This document shows positions 7,489 to 15,522 of a stretch of 45,569 nt of DNA, piece by piece. The translations under genes and the position numbers were made by a program. Source of the DNA: Nocardiopsis halophila DSM 44494 (lineage in GTDB: Bacteria; Actinomycetota; Actinomycetes; Streptosporangiales; Streptosporangiaceae). The stretch lies in the NCBI RefSeq assembly GCF_000341245.1, contig NZ_ANAD01000075.1, positions 1,333-46,901 on the forward strand. The letters run 5' to 3'. The notes beneath the pieces were generated by a model, which made no database searches, was not told where the DNA came from, and was given only the letters and a program-made list of their open reading frames with translations. Position 1 is the first letter of the stretch. Every line of letters starts with the position of its first letter.

Positions 7489-8961
7489 GTGACCGTCCTC
7501 GTCACCGGGGCCACCGGCTACATCGGCGGACGGCTGGTCCCCGAGCTGCTCGCGGCCGGGCGCCGGGTGCGCTGCCTGGCACGCTCCCCCGAGAGGCTGC
7601 GCGACCACCCGTGGCGCGACAGCGTCGAGGTGGTGCAGGGCGACGTCCTGGACGCCGCCTCGCTCAGGCCGGCCCTGCAGGGCGTGCGGACCGCCTACTA
7701 CCTCGTGCACTCAATGGGCGGCGGGAGCGGTTTCGCCGAAGAGGACGCACGGGCGGCCCGCACCTTCGCCCACGCGGCCGCCGAGGCCGGCGTGGAGCGC
7801 ATCGTCTACCTGGGAGGGCTCGCCCCCGAGCGCGGCCCGCTCTCCCCGCACCTGGCCTCCCGGCGCCGCGTGGGGCGCATCCTGCTCGACGGCCCGGTCC
7901 CCGCCGTCGTGCTCCAGGCCGCGGTCATCCTCGGCTCGGGGTCGGCCTCCTTCGAGATGCTGCGCTACCTGACCGAGCGCCTTCCCGTGATGGTCGCGCC
8001 GCGGTGGGTGCGCACCCGGGTGCAGCCGATCGCCGTGCGTGACGTGCTGCGCCTGCTGGTCAGAGCCGATGGGCTGCCCCCGGGCACCGATCGGGCCTAT
8101 GACGTGGGCGGGCCCGACGTGCTCACCTACGCCGACATGATCCAGCGCTTCGCCCGCGCCGCGGGCATCGGACGCAGGCTGATCCTGCCGGTCCCGGTGC
8201 TCACCCCGCGGCTGTCCGGCCTGTGGGTCGGCCTGGTCACGCCCGTCCCCGCGGCGGTGGCCCGCCCGCTGGCGGAATCGCTGCGGCACGAGGTGGTCTG
8301 CCGCGAGGACGACCTGGCCGACGCCCTGCAGGACCACGAGCGCCTGGACACCGACGCGGCACTGCGCCTGGCGCTGCAGCGCATCGGCGAGGCCGACGTC
8401 GCCACCCGGTGGTCCTCGGCCTCCTGGCCCAAGGCGCCCTCGGACCCGCTGCCCACGGACCCCGGCTGGGCGGGCGGCTCGCTGTACACCGACACCAGGG
8501 AGCGGGCGACCCGCGCCTCCCCCGAGGCGCTGTGGCGCGTGGTGGAGGGCATCGGCGGGGAGAACGGCTGGTACTCCTGGCCCCTGGCCTGGGCCGCCCG
8601 CGGCTGGATCGACCGCGCGGTCGGGGGCGTGGGCCTGCGGCGGGGGCGGCGCGACCCCCGGCGGCTCCGGGTCGGCGACTCCCTGGACTTCTGGCGGGTG
8701 GAGGAGATCGAGCCGGGGCGGCTGCTGCGGTTGCGCGCCGAGATGCGCCTGCCCGGACTCGCCTGGCTGGAGCTGGGCACCGAGGTCCGCGACGGGCGCA
8801 CCCGGTACCGGCAGCGGGCGCTGTTCCACCCGCGCGGACTGGCCGGCCAGCTCTACTGGTGGTCGGTGCGCCCCTTCCACGGCATCGTGTTCGGCTCGAT
8901 GGCCCGCAACATCGTCCGCGCCGCCGAGCGAGAGCCGCGGACGGGCGGGGAGCCCCGGTGA
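7489..8961 (+). CDS. NAD(P)-binding SDR-type protein with C-terminal DUF2867/SRPBCC-like domain
   Basis: 490 residues from the GTG at 7489, with a GGGGGG stretch upstream as ribosome site. Residues 1-290 form an atypical/extended SDR Rossmann fold: MTVLVTGATGYIGG carries the GxxGxxG dinucleotide loop (G7, G10, G13), followed by the NmrA-like pattern VQGDVLD, YYLVHSMGGG and RIVYLGGL. The classical YxxxK pair is not evident. Residues about 330-480 are a second domain (WRVVEGIGGENGWYSWPLAW ... LWWSVRPFH-type ending) typical of the DUF2867 tail on these proteins. Such fusions are common in bacteria and annotated as NAD(P)H-binding proteins; no substrate is established. It runs convergent to the marR gene with only 17 bases between stops. 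Confidence 0.85.
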   Translation: MTVLVTGATGYIGGRLVPELLAAGRRVRCLARSPERLRDHPWRDSVEVVQGDVLDAASLRPALQGVRTAYYLVHSMGGGSGFAEEDARAARTFAHAAAEAGVERIVYLGGLAPERGPLSPHLASRRRVGRILLDGPVPAVVLQAAVILGSGSASFEMLRYLTERLPVMVAPRWVRTRVQPIAVRDVLRLLVRADGLPPGTDRAYDVGGPDVLTYADMIQRFARAAGIGRRLILPVPVLTPRLSGLWVGLVTPVPAAVARPLAESLRHEVVCREDDLADALQDHERLDTDAALRLALQRIGEADVATRWSSASWPKAPSDPLPTDPGWAGGSLYTDTRERATRASPEALWRVVEGIGGENGWYSWPLAWAARGWIDRAVGGVGLRRGRRDPRRLRVGDSLDFWRVEEIEPGRLLRLRAEMRLPGLAWLELGTEVRDGRTRYRQRALFHPRGLAGQLYWWSVRPFHGIVFGSMARNIVRAAEREPRTGGEPR

Positions 8962-8966
8962 CGGCG

Positions 8967-8990
8967 CCGGGCGGCCGGTCAGCCGCCCGG
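8967..8990. terminator. short bidirectional hairpin between convergent genes
   Basis: Arms CCGGGCGGC (8967-8975) and GCCGCCCGG (8982-8990), perfect over 9 bases with a 6-base loop. It spans the 17-base gap and the last codons of the minus-strand marR gene, so it could end transcription from both sides. Confidence 0.45.
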
Positions 8991-9512
8991 GCCCGGCTCC
9001 GGGGGGACGGACCGCCCGGCCAGGGCGTCGAGGGTGGCGCCGATCCGGGACAGCCAGTCCGCGATGACCTCCAGCTCCCCGACCGAGTAGCGGTCGTGCA
9101 GGGCGGTCATCGCCTCCCTGATCCCCGTCCCGCCGGGGACCGGGGGCCTCTCGGCGCCGACGGCGGGGCGGACGACCACCTTGCGGCGGTCCTCGGGGTG
9201 GCGGTCGCGGACCACCAGGCCGCGGGCCTCCAGGCGGTCGACCACCCCGGTCACCGACCCGGTGGTCAGGCGCAGGTCCCGGGCGATCTCGCCCGGGGTC
9301 ATCGGGCCGCCGACCTTCAGCAGGGCGTAGCACTGGAAGTCGCTGGGGTTGAGCCCGGAGCCGTCGGACATCGCGTGCAGCAGGCGGATGAGCCCGGCGG
9401 CCAGGCGCTGTCCGTCGTTCTGGATGTCCAGGTACAGCTCTTCGCGCCCGCCGTGCGGCGGCTTCCCCTCCGCCCTGCCGGCGGGGTCCGCCGATCCGGC
9501 GGGATCCTCCAT
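8979..9512 (-). CDS. MarR-family transcriptional regulator, divergent from MMPL exporter
   Basis: 177 residues from the ATG at 9512, chosen over an upstream in-frame start at 9638 because GGAGG lies just before it and the longer version has an implausible N-terminus. After a charged tail the winged helix-turn-helix covers about residues 50-125: LNPSDFQCYALLKVGGPMTPG, then IARDLRLTTGSVTGVVDRLE (recognition helix) and the wing GLVVRDRHPEDRRKVVV, which is the MarR signature. The C-terminal helix (SVGELEVIADWLSRI) would dimerise. It is transcribed away from an RND/MMPL transporter, and a strong inverted repeat sits between them (9641-9663), so it most likely represses the transporter and itself. 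The inducing ligand is unknown. Confidence 0.9.
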   Translation of the reverse strand: MEDPAGSADPAGRAEGKPPHGGREELYLDIQNDGQRLAAGLIRLLHAMSDGSGLNPSDFQCYALLKVGGPMTPGEIARDLRLTTGSVTGVVDRLEARGLVVRDRHPEDRRKVVVRPAVGAERPPVPGGTGIREAMTALHDRYSVGELEVIADWLSRIGATLDALAGRSVPPEPGPGG

Positions 9513-9617
9513 CGGGCACCTCCCCACTCCCCGACTGCGCCGGAGAGCCGGTGCGCCGCCGTGTCCGGGACTGGATTCTAGGCGCTCACGGCCTTCGGGG
9601 GACAACGGCGCCCGGGC

Positions 9618-9680
9618 TTGACGCGGGACACGGCCCATGATTTATCTTGATTTCCAAGATAAACGGAAACCAAGATATTG
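9618..9680. promoter_or_regulatory. MMPL promoter overlapped by a MarR-type operator
   Basis: Perfect 9-bp arms TTTATCTTG (9641-9649) and CAAGATAAA (9655-9663) form the inverted repeat, and a further half-site CAAGATATTG lies at 9671-9680. The ATCTTG/CAAGAT shape is typical of MarR sites. A TTGACG box at 9618-9623 lies 17 bases before TTTATC (9641-9646), so the operator covers the -10 of the probable MMPL promoter. Binding by the MarR product is inferred. Confidence 0.75.
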
Positions 9681-9710
9681 ATGACGCACACCACACCGGG
9701 AGGACGAGCG

Positions 9711-11954
9711 ATGCGCGGCAGGACACGCGGCCGGAGGGCCTGGTACGGCGCGGCCGTACTGGTCGTCCTGGTCTGGCTGGCGGCGGCGGGGCCGCTCGGT
9801 TCGGCCATGGGCCGGCTCTCGGACGCGCAGACCAACGACGCCTCGGCGTTCCTGCCGGTGGGCGCCGAGTCCACGCAGGTCCAGCAGGAACGCGAGGCGT
9901 TCGACGACTCGGCCGCGGTTCCGGCGATCGCCGTCTACTCGGCGGACGGTCCGATGGGGCCGCAGAGCCTGGCCGCGATCTCCGAGGACGCCGAGCGCGT
10001 CTCCGGTGAGCCCTGGGTCGACGGCGAGGTCGCCGGCCCGGTCCCCGGGACCGAGGACGAGAGCGTCGCCCAGATCGTGGTGCCGGTCGCGGAGTCGGCC
10101 GACACCGGCGAGGCCGTGGAGGAGCTGCGCGCCCTCCTGGCCGACAGCGCCCTGGAGGGGGCCGAGGTCCAGGTGACCGGCCCCGCGGGGATCAGCGCCG
10201 ACCTGTCGGCCGCCTTCGGGGGCATCGACGGGACGCTGCTGGCCGTCGCCCTGGCCGCGGTGCTGGTCATCCTCATCGCCGTGTACCGCTCCCCGCTGCT
10301 GCCCCTGGTGGTGATCACCGCCTCGCTGCTCGCCCTGGTGCTGGCGGCCGCGGCCGTCGGGGCCGCGGCGGAGGCCGGCCTGGTCGACCTCAACGGCCAG
10401 AGCCAGGGCATCCTGTTCATCCTGGTCGTCGGCGCCTGCACCGACTACGCCCTGCTGCTGGTCGCCCGCCAGCGCGAGGCCCTGCGCTCCGGCGCCGACC
10501 CCGTGCGGGCGGTGCGATCGGCCGTGCGCGGCACCGCCGCCCCGATCCTGGCCTCGGGCGGGACCGTCATCCTCGGCGTCCTGTGCCTGCTCGCCAGCGA
10601 CCTGTCCTCCAACCGCGGCCTGGGACCGGTCGCCGCCCTGGGCATCGCCGCGGCCCTGGTCTCCGCGCTGACCTTCCTGCCCGCGGCGCTCCTCCTGCTG
10701 GGCCGGGGCGCCTTCTGGCCGTTCGCCCCGCGCCCGGACGGCGCGGCCTCCGACCCGGACGCCGACGCCCCGCTCCGGTCGGTCCTGCGCGCGCACCCCC
10801 TCTGGGGGCGCATCGCCCGGGTGGTCGAGCGCCGACCGCGCGCCCTGTGGGTGGGCACCACGCTGCTGCTGGCGGCGGCCGCCGCCTTCGTCCCGCAGTT
10901 CGAGGCCGAGGGCACCTCGCAGCTCGACGTCTTCCGCACCGAGGTCGAGGCCGTCGAGGGGCAGCGCACCATCGACCGGGCCTTCGGCGCGGAGGCCGGG
11001 GCGGTACCGGCCGTCGTGACCGCCGAGGCCGGGCGGGCCGACGACGTCGCCGCCGCGGCCGAGGGGGTCGCGGGCGTCACCGGAGCGCAGGTCCTGACCG
11101 ACGGCCCCGGGCCGGGCGCGGGCCAGGCCCCGGGGCAGGCGGCTGAACCGGCCGAGCCGCGGGTCGAGGACGGACGCGTGCTGCTGGAGGTCTCCCTGGC
11201 CGCGCCGGCCGAATCCTCCGAGGCGGTGGAGATCGTCCGTGACCTGCGCGACGGGGTCCACGCGGTGCCCGGCGCCGACGCGCGCGTCGGCGGGGCCGCG
11301 GCGGTCGCCCTGGACACCCTGGAGACCTCGGAGCGGGACCTGGCGGTCGTCATCCCGCTCGTGCTCGCGGTGGTCCTGGCGGTCCTGGTGGTGCTGCTCC
11401 GGTCGGTGGTCGCCCCCGTGCTGCTGATCGCCACCACCGTGCTGTCCTTCGGCTCCGCACTGGGCGCGGGGGCGCTGGTCTTCGACCACGTGCTCGACCT
11501 GCCCGGGGCCGACCCGGTGGTCCCGCTCTTCGCGTTCGTGTTCCTGGTGGCGCTGGGGATCGACTACAACATCTTCCTCATGACCCGGGCCCGGGAGGAG
11601 GCGGTGCGCCACGGCCACAGGGAAGGGGTGCTGCGCGCGCTCACGCTCACCGGAGGGGTGATCACCTCGGCCGGCGTGGTGCTCGCCGCGACCTTCGCGG
11701 CGCTGGCCGTGCTGCCCATCCTCTTCCTGCTCCAGCTGGCGTTCCTGGTCTCCTTCGGGGTCCTGCTCGACGCCCTGCTGGTCCGCTCGCTCCTCGTCCC
11801 CGCACTGAGCCTGGACGTCGGCCGGCGGATGTGGTGGCCCTCCCGCCTGTCCCGCCGCCCCGAGGACGCCGAGCGGCAGGAGCGGACGGAGGGGCCGGAA
11901 CGGCCCGCCTCCGATTCCGCTGGGACGACCGGGGGCACGGGGCCGACCGCGTGA
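9711..11954 (+). CDS. MMPL-family (RND-type) membrane transporter
   Basis: 747 residues. The ATG at 9711 is chosen because GGGAGGA lies 6 bases upstream; TTG 9678 and ATG 9681 are alternatives inside the operator region. The layout is that of MMPL proteins: one helix near the N-terminus (AVLVVLVWLAAAGPLG), a periplasmic loop (about 40-170), five helices with the conserved GACTDYALLLVARQREAL near residue 255, a second helix/loop repeat from about 385, then GIDYNIFLMTRAREEA near 625 and the final helices. The duplicated GxDY(x)nR pairs are the proton-relay signature of the family. The short polar C-terminus is ordinary. MMPL proteins export lipids or hydrophobic drugs by proton exchange; with a divergent MarR gene, drug or stress-induced efflux is the likelier role. 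Confidence 0.92.
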   Translation: MRGRTRGRRAWYGAAVLVVLVWLAAAGPLGSAMGRLSDAQTNDASAFLPVGAESTQVQQEREAFDDSAAVPAIAVYSADGPMGPQSLAAISEDAERVSGEPWVDGEVAGPVPGTEDESVAQIVVPVAESADTGEAVEELRALLADSALEGAEVQVTGPAGISADLSAAFGGIDGTLLAVALAAVLVILIAVYRSPLLPLVVITASLLALVLAAAAVGAAAEAGLVDLNGQSQGILFILVVGACTDYALLLVARQREALRSGADPVRAVRSAVRGTAAPILASGGTVILGVLCLLASDLSSNRGLGPVAALGIAAALVSALTFLPAALLLLGRGAFWPFAPRPDGAASDPDADAPLRSVLRAHPLWGRIARVVERRPRALWVGTTLLLAAAAAFVPQFEAEGTSQLDVFRTEVEAVEGQRTIDRAFGAEAGAVPAVVTAEAGRADDVAAAAEGVAGVTGAQVLTDGPGPGAGQAPGQAAEPAEPRVEDGRVLLEVSLAAPAESSEAVEIVRDLRDGVHAVPGADARVGGAAAVALDTLETSERDLAVVIPLVLAVVLAVLVVLLRSVVAPVLLIATTVLSFGSALGAGALVFDHVLDLPGADPVVPLFAFVFLVALGIDYNIFLMTRAREEAVRHGHREGVLRALTLTGGVITSAGVVLAATFAALAVLPILFLLQLAFLVSFGVLLDALLVRSLLVPALSLDVGRRMWWPSRLSRRPEDAERQERTEGPERPASDSAGTTGGTGPTA

Positions 11955-11980
11955 ACCCCGACTGACCCCGCCGGGAAACA

Positions 11981-12017
11981 GGAAAGGGGGCCCTGCCGAT
12001 GGCAGGGCCCCCTTTCC
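11981..12017 (+). terminator. strong hairpin terminator after the MMPL gene
   Basis: Perfect 17-bp arms (11981-11997 and 12001-12017) with a 3-base GAT loop, 26 bases after the MMPL stop codon. No T tract follows, as is common in high-GC actinobacteria. Confidence 0.8.
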
Positions 12018-12060
12018 CCGGGCACGCTCCCAGAGGCGCGCGCGTGACGCGCAGAAAATG

Positions 12061-12106
12061 AAAAAGCCCCTGACCGTGCGATCTCATCGCAGGCCAGGGG
12101 CTTTTT
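12061..12106 (-). terminator. Rho-independent terminator of the tmRNA gene
   Basis: On the minus strand, stem arms AAAAAGCCCCTGGCC and GGTCAGGGGCTTTTT (one mismatch) are followed by a T-rich stretch. The hairpin begins 7 bases after the mature tmRNA 3' end, so it fits ssrA termination. Confidence 0.8.
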
Positions 12107-12112
12107 CTCAGG

Positions 12113-12484
12113 GGTGGAGGTGGCGGGAATCGAACCCGCGTCCTTCAGCACCGCACCAGAGCTTCTCCGGGCGCAGTCCGTGCTGTCGTTCTACTCGGCC
12201 CCAGCGCTACCACGGACAGTTCGCTGACAGGCCCAGCCACGAAGATGTCCCACCAGGCCCCGTGGCCTGATCCCGGTGGTGAGTCCTCTTAACGATGCCG
12301 GACACTGAGCCGAGGACAGGCCCAGGCCGACAGAGTTGCTATCGCTTAGGCAGCGAGAGCGAACTCAGTGCGCTTGGAATTGGCACTTGATATTTAATGC
12401 GAATGCAGGATTAACGAGGTCACAAACGCAACCCTCGGCCCGCTTCCCCTGAAACGATCACCGAAGTCGAAACCGATCACCCCC
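12113..12484 (-). ncRNA. ssrA: transfer-messenger RNA (tmRNA)
   Basis: Read on the minus strand the RNA begins GGGGGTGATCGGTTTCGACT at 12484, the conserved tmRNA 5' start. It ends with a tRNA-like T arm (GGTTCGATTCC) and the acceptor strand CACCTCC-A; the seven bases GGGGGTG pair fully with CACCTCC (one G.U). The terminal CCA is not encoded (CCC in DNA) and must be completed after transcription. The tag reading frame lies at 12384-12346: GCC AAT TCC ... GCT GCC TAA, giving ANSKRTEFALAA, with the ALAA ending recognised by ClpXP-type proteases. With SmpB it rescues stalled ribosomes and tags the broken peptide. The smpB gene is 2.5 kb upstream on the same strand. Confidence 0.96.
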
Positions 12485-12886
12485 TGTGGATTTGTCAACG
12501 GGCCCGGGGACCCGCGCACGGGGAGCCGAAGCCCCCCGAGGGCGCCTCGGGCGGTCGCGGGTGCCTGAGCCCCCGCCCCCGTCCAGGGCGTCCTGCGTTC
12601 CAACGCTACCGGTACAACGCACGGGACGCCAAGCTGATTCCCGCTCGGGCCCCCGAACACGCAGAAACCCTCGCGGGCGCGGACGGGATCCATCAACGCG
12701 GCCCGCGAGGGCGGCCGGCAGGGTCGGGCCGGCCTTCCTGCGGCAGAGCCACCCCCGAGATGAGGCCCTGCCTCCTGGACTGAGTGACGCGACCCCCCAT
12801 CGCGTCGCCCGGTCACCAGGAAGGACGCCCCCGGAGGCGGACAAGGTTGCCCCGAATGCCGACTTTGCTGCGATTTTCCCGGCCGG
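12485..12886. other. 402-base gap upstream of tmRNA; no gene seen
   Basis: It lies between the PBP-like gene's stop (12887) and the tmRNA 5' end. I see no credible coding frame. A promoter-like pair is at 12603-12632. A TTGACA-like box (minus strand, 12493-12498) is too close to the tmRNA 5' end to drive it. The PBP-like gene's terminator should also be here but I could not pick out a clear one. Confidence 0.4.
12603..12632 (-). promoter_or_regulatory. candidate ssrA promoter
   Basis: Minus strand TTGGCG (12632-12627), 18-base spacer, TAGCGT (12608-12603). It would give a precursor with roughly 110 extra 5' bases, removed by RNase P as is normal for tmRNA. Based on box similarity only. Confidence 0.3.
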
Positions 12887-14989
12887 TCAGCCGCCGATGG
12901 GCGGCTCGGCCCCGGTCTGCTCCCCGGTACCGGGGGTCTGGCCGGGGCCCTGTCCGGGGGTCTGGCCCGTGTCCTGGCCTCCGGCGCCCTCGCCGGTGTC
13001 CCCGCCCTCGGCTCCGTCCGCGCCCTCCTGCTCCTCGGAGGACCCGGGCTCCTCGGCCGTCTTCGGCTCGGCGTAGCCGGCCTCGACGTACCCGGCCGGC
13101 AGCCCCTGGAGGAAGGTGTTCCCGGCCACCAGCGCGTACTGGTCCCACACCTGCTCCGGGTCGACCTCGGCCACCGCGGCGAACGCGACGTTCCCCTGGT
13201 AGCCCACGAACCACTGCACGGTGGTCGCATCCCCGCCGATGGTCTGCTCCACCTGGCCGACCTGCCCGTGCACCGGGACCGTCCCCAGGTTGGCCGGGGT
13301 CGCCTGGCCGCGCTCCACCGTCGCGCGCATCATCTGCCGGAGCGCCTCGACCGTGGCGCCGTCCAGCTTCTCCCCGTCGGCCGCCTCGGCGGCCATCTGG
13401 TCGTCGGCGTCCACGGCCAGGCGCGGCGCGTGCCAGGTGCCGTCGGCCACCGCGCCGGCCGCCAGCGCCATCCCCAGCGGGCTGACGGTGACGCCCTCGG
13501 CACCGGTCATCGCCCCGGCGGTCTCGGCCGCTCCCCCGCCCGCGGAGACCTCGCCGCTGTAGGTGGGCAGCGACAGCCGCCAGTCCGCGCCGATCCCGAA
13601 GTCGGCCGCGGTCCGGCGCAGCTCCTCCTCGCCGACGTCGGTGGCCAGCCCGGCCAGCGCCGAAGTGCAGCCGTTGGCGAAGGCGCTCTCCAGCGTCTGC
13701 GGCTGCGCCCACACCCCGTTGGGGCCCTCGTTGCCGAAGCTCTGCCCGCCGACCTCGGTGCTCTCCTGGCACGCGAGCGGGCCGTCGGCGGTGGCCGCCC
13801 CGCTGCGCAGCGCCGCGGCGGCCGAGACGATGGAGAACGCCCCGCCCGGCCGGTACTGCGCGTTCAGCGCACCGTCGTTGTCGAAGGAGGCCGGGTCGCC
13901 CGCGGCCGAGAGCACCTCTCCGGTGCGCACGTCGACCGCGACCAGGTGCGCACGCCCGGGCATCGCCTCCAGCGCGTCCTGCGCCGCCTGCTGGGCGGTC
14001 AGGTCCAGGGTGGTGGTCAGCGCACCGCTGGCGGCCCCCGGCCACTCCTTGAGCACCCCGGTCTGCCCGCCGTCGGCGTCCAGGGTGACGACCTGGGTGG
14101 TGGCGGTCCCGGCCAGGCGGTGCTGGAAGACGTTCTGCAGACCGCTCAGGCCGACCGTGTCGCCGGCCTGGTAGGCGCTGGCCACCCGGGAGGAGATGTT
14201 GTGCTCGGCCGTCCCGGCGACCTCGCCCACCACCGACCGCGCGGCGCGCGGGCTCAGCGGCATGCGCTGCTCGCGGGTCTGCACCCCGGTGATCCCCTCG
14301 GCCTCGGAGAGCACCTCGGCGTCCACGTCCTTGGTGCGCATCAGCACCAGCGGCTGGAAGTCCTCCGGCGGAGCCGAGCGGACGCGGTCGGTCATCGGGG
14401 CAGGGTCCTCGCCCAGCAGCTCGGCCAGTTCGGCGATGCCGGCGCCGCCGTCCTCCAGCTCGGCGGGGACGACCCCGAACTCGGTCACCTCCGCCTCGCC
14501 CACCAGGGGCTCGCCGTTGCGGTCGAAGACGCGGCCGCGGTCGGGCACGTCGTAGTTGACCGCCAGCCGCTCCCCCGCGCCCAGGTCGGGGTGGATCACC
14601 GAGGGGTCCCAGGCGATGCGCCAGCCGTCGCCGCCGCGGTTCAGCTCCATCCGCCCGGTGTACTTCCACACCGGGTCGCCGATGCCCAGGTCGGCCTGGG
14701 CCTCGAACGCGGCGGTGGCGCCGTCGTCCTCCAGCTCCACCGGCCCCAGGCCGAACCGCACGCCGGCCAGGTCGAGCTGGTCGTGCGCGCTCTCCAGGGC
14801 CGCGGCGACCTCCTCGGGGTCGCCGTCGGTCTGGCGGGCGGCGGCCTCGAACTCCCCCGCCTGCCAGTCCAGCAGGAAGGTCCGGACCGCCACGTCCGGG
14901 TAGGGCTGGGGCGCGCACGCGGCGAGCGCCGCCGCGGCGGCCAGGCCCGTTCCTGCGCTGAGGTACCGGCGGATGTGACGGGGGGACAC
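12887..14989 (-). CDS. penicillin-binding-protein-like lipoprotein with all catalytic motifs lost
   Basis: 700 residues from the GTG at 14989, chosen because AAAGGA lies 9 bases upstream; a GTG at 15007 would add 6 residues. The signal peptide ends in a lipobox (ALAAC, Cys25), so it is probably a membrane-anchored lipoprotein outside the cell. Residues about 30-145 resemble the NTF2-like N-terminal domain of class B PBPs (MecA_N), 150-315 the PBP dimerisation domain (DRGRVFDRNGEPL), 320-610 the transpeptidase fold (TTLDLTAQQAA, HLVAVDVRTGEVLSAA). The active site is broken: the PGSxFK motif reads PGGAFS (Ser383 to Gly, Lys386 to Ser), SxN reads GCT (440-442), and KTG(T) reads QVG(Q) (576-579). 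The last 60 residues are a Gly/Glu/Gln/Pro tail. It starts 23 bases after smpB, probably same operon. A binding or regulatory role in wall synthesis is inferred; beta-lactam binding is not expected. Confidence 0.85.
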   Translation of the reverse strand: MSPRHIRRYLSAGTGLAAAAALAACAPQPYPDVAVRTFLLDWQAGEFEAAARQTDGDPEEVAAALESAHDQLDLAGVRFGLGPVELEDDGATAAFEAQADLGIGDPVWKYTGRMELNRGGDGWRIAWDPSVIHPDLGAGERLAVNYDVPDRGRVFDRNGEPLVGEAEVTEFGVVPAELEDGGAGIAELAELLGEDPAPMTDRVRSAPPEDFQPLVLMRTKDVDAEVLSEAEGITGVQTREQRMPLSPRAARSVVGEVAGTAEHNISSRVASAYQAGDTVGLSGLQNVFQHRLAGTATTQVVTLDADGGQTGVLKEWPGAASGALTTTLDLTAQQAAQDALEAMPGRAHLVAVDVRTGEVLSAAGDPASFDNDGALNAQYRPGGAFSIVSAAAALRSGAATADGPLACQESTEVGGQSFGNEGPNGVWAQPQTLESAFANGCTSALAGLATDVGEEELRRTAADFGIGADWRLSLPTYSGEVSAGGGAAETAGAMTGAEGVTVSPLGMALAAGAVADGTWHAPRLAVDADDQMAAEAADGEKLDGATVEALRQMMRATVERGQATPANLGTVPVHGQVGQVEQTIGGDATTVQWFVGYQGNVAFAAVAEVDPEQVWDQYALVAGNTFLQGLPAGYVEAGYAEPKTAEEPGSSEEQEGADGAEGGDTGEGAGGQDTGQTPGQGPGQTPGTGEQTGAEPPIGG

Positions 14990-15012
14990 CCTGGCTGTTC
15001 CTTTCACCTCGC

Positions 15013-15477
15013 CTAGCGGCGGCGGCGCAGGGCGCGCTCGATGTCGCGCTGCGCCTCGCGCGCGGCGATGTCCTGGCGCTTGTCGTGGCTTCGCTTACCG
15101 CGGGCCAGGGCCAGTTCGACCTTGGCCTTGCCCTCGCTGAAGTACAGCGACAGCGGGACGAGCGTGCGCCCCGGCTCCTGGGTCTTGCCGATGAGCCGGG
15201 CGATCTCGGTGCGGTGCAGCAGAAGCTTACGCGGTCGCCGGGCCGCGTGGTTGGTCCAGGTCCCGTGCGCGTACTCGGGGATGTGCACGTTCTCCAGCCA
15301 CACCTCGCCGTTCTTGACGTGCGCGAAGCCGTCGGTGAGCGAGGCGCGCCCGGCGCGCAGCGACTTCACCTCGGTGCCGGTGAGGACCAGCCCCGCCTCG
15401 TAGGTGTCGTCGATGTGGTAGTCGTACCGGGCACGGCGGTTCTGCGCGATGACCTTGCGGCCCTTCTCGCGAGGCAC
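15013..15477 (-). CDS. smpB: SsrA-binding protein SmpB
   Basis: 154 residues, the family's usual length. It shows the SmpB pattern from start to end: [27 protein letters not shown] begins the beta-barrel, [18 protein letters not shown] follows, then [12 protein letters not shown] and LLHRTEI, and a basic C-terminal tail ([20 protein letters not shown]) that inserts into the mRNA path of the ribosome. It brings tmRNA to stalled ribosomes. Located between ftsX (45-base gap) and the PBP-like gene, with ssrA further down the same strand, so both partners of trans-translation are in one block. Confidence 0.97.
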   Translation of the reverse strand: MPREKGRKVIAQNRRARYDYHIDDTYEAGLVLTGTEVKSLRAGRASLTDGFAHVKNGEVWLENVHIPEYAHGTWTNHAARRPRKLLLHRTEIARLIGKTQEPGRTLVPLSLYFSEGKAKVELALARGKRSHDKRQDIAAREAQRDIERALRRRR

Positions 15478-15522
15478 TCGACCTCTCCTCTTTCTCCGTC
15501 GGGCCCGCGGGGCGGGCCTGGC

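Noticed and set aside
12113-12140. A tRNA T-arm and acceptor end
   Set aside because: It belongs to the 3' tRNA-like domain of tmRNA; no separate tRNA with D and anticodon arms is present.
12394-13230. A minus-strand frame covering the tmRNA 5' region and the PBP-like gene's 3' end
   Set aside because: It overlaps the conserved tmRNA 5' end and a real gene in another frame; composition is not protein-like.
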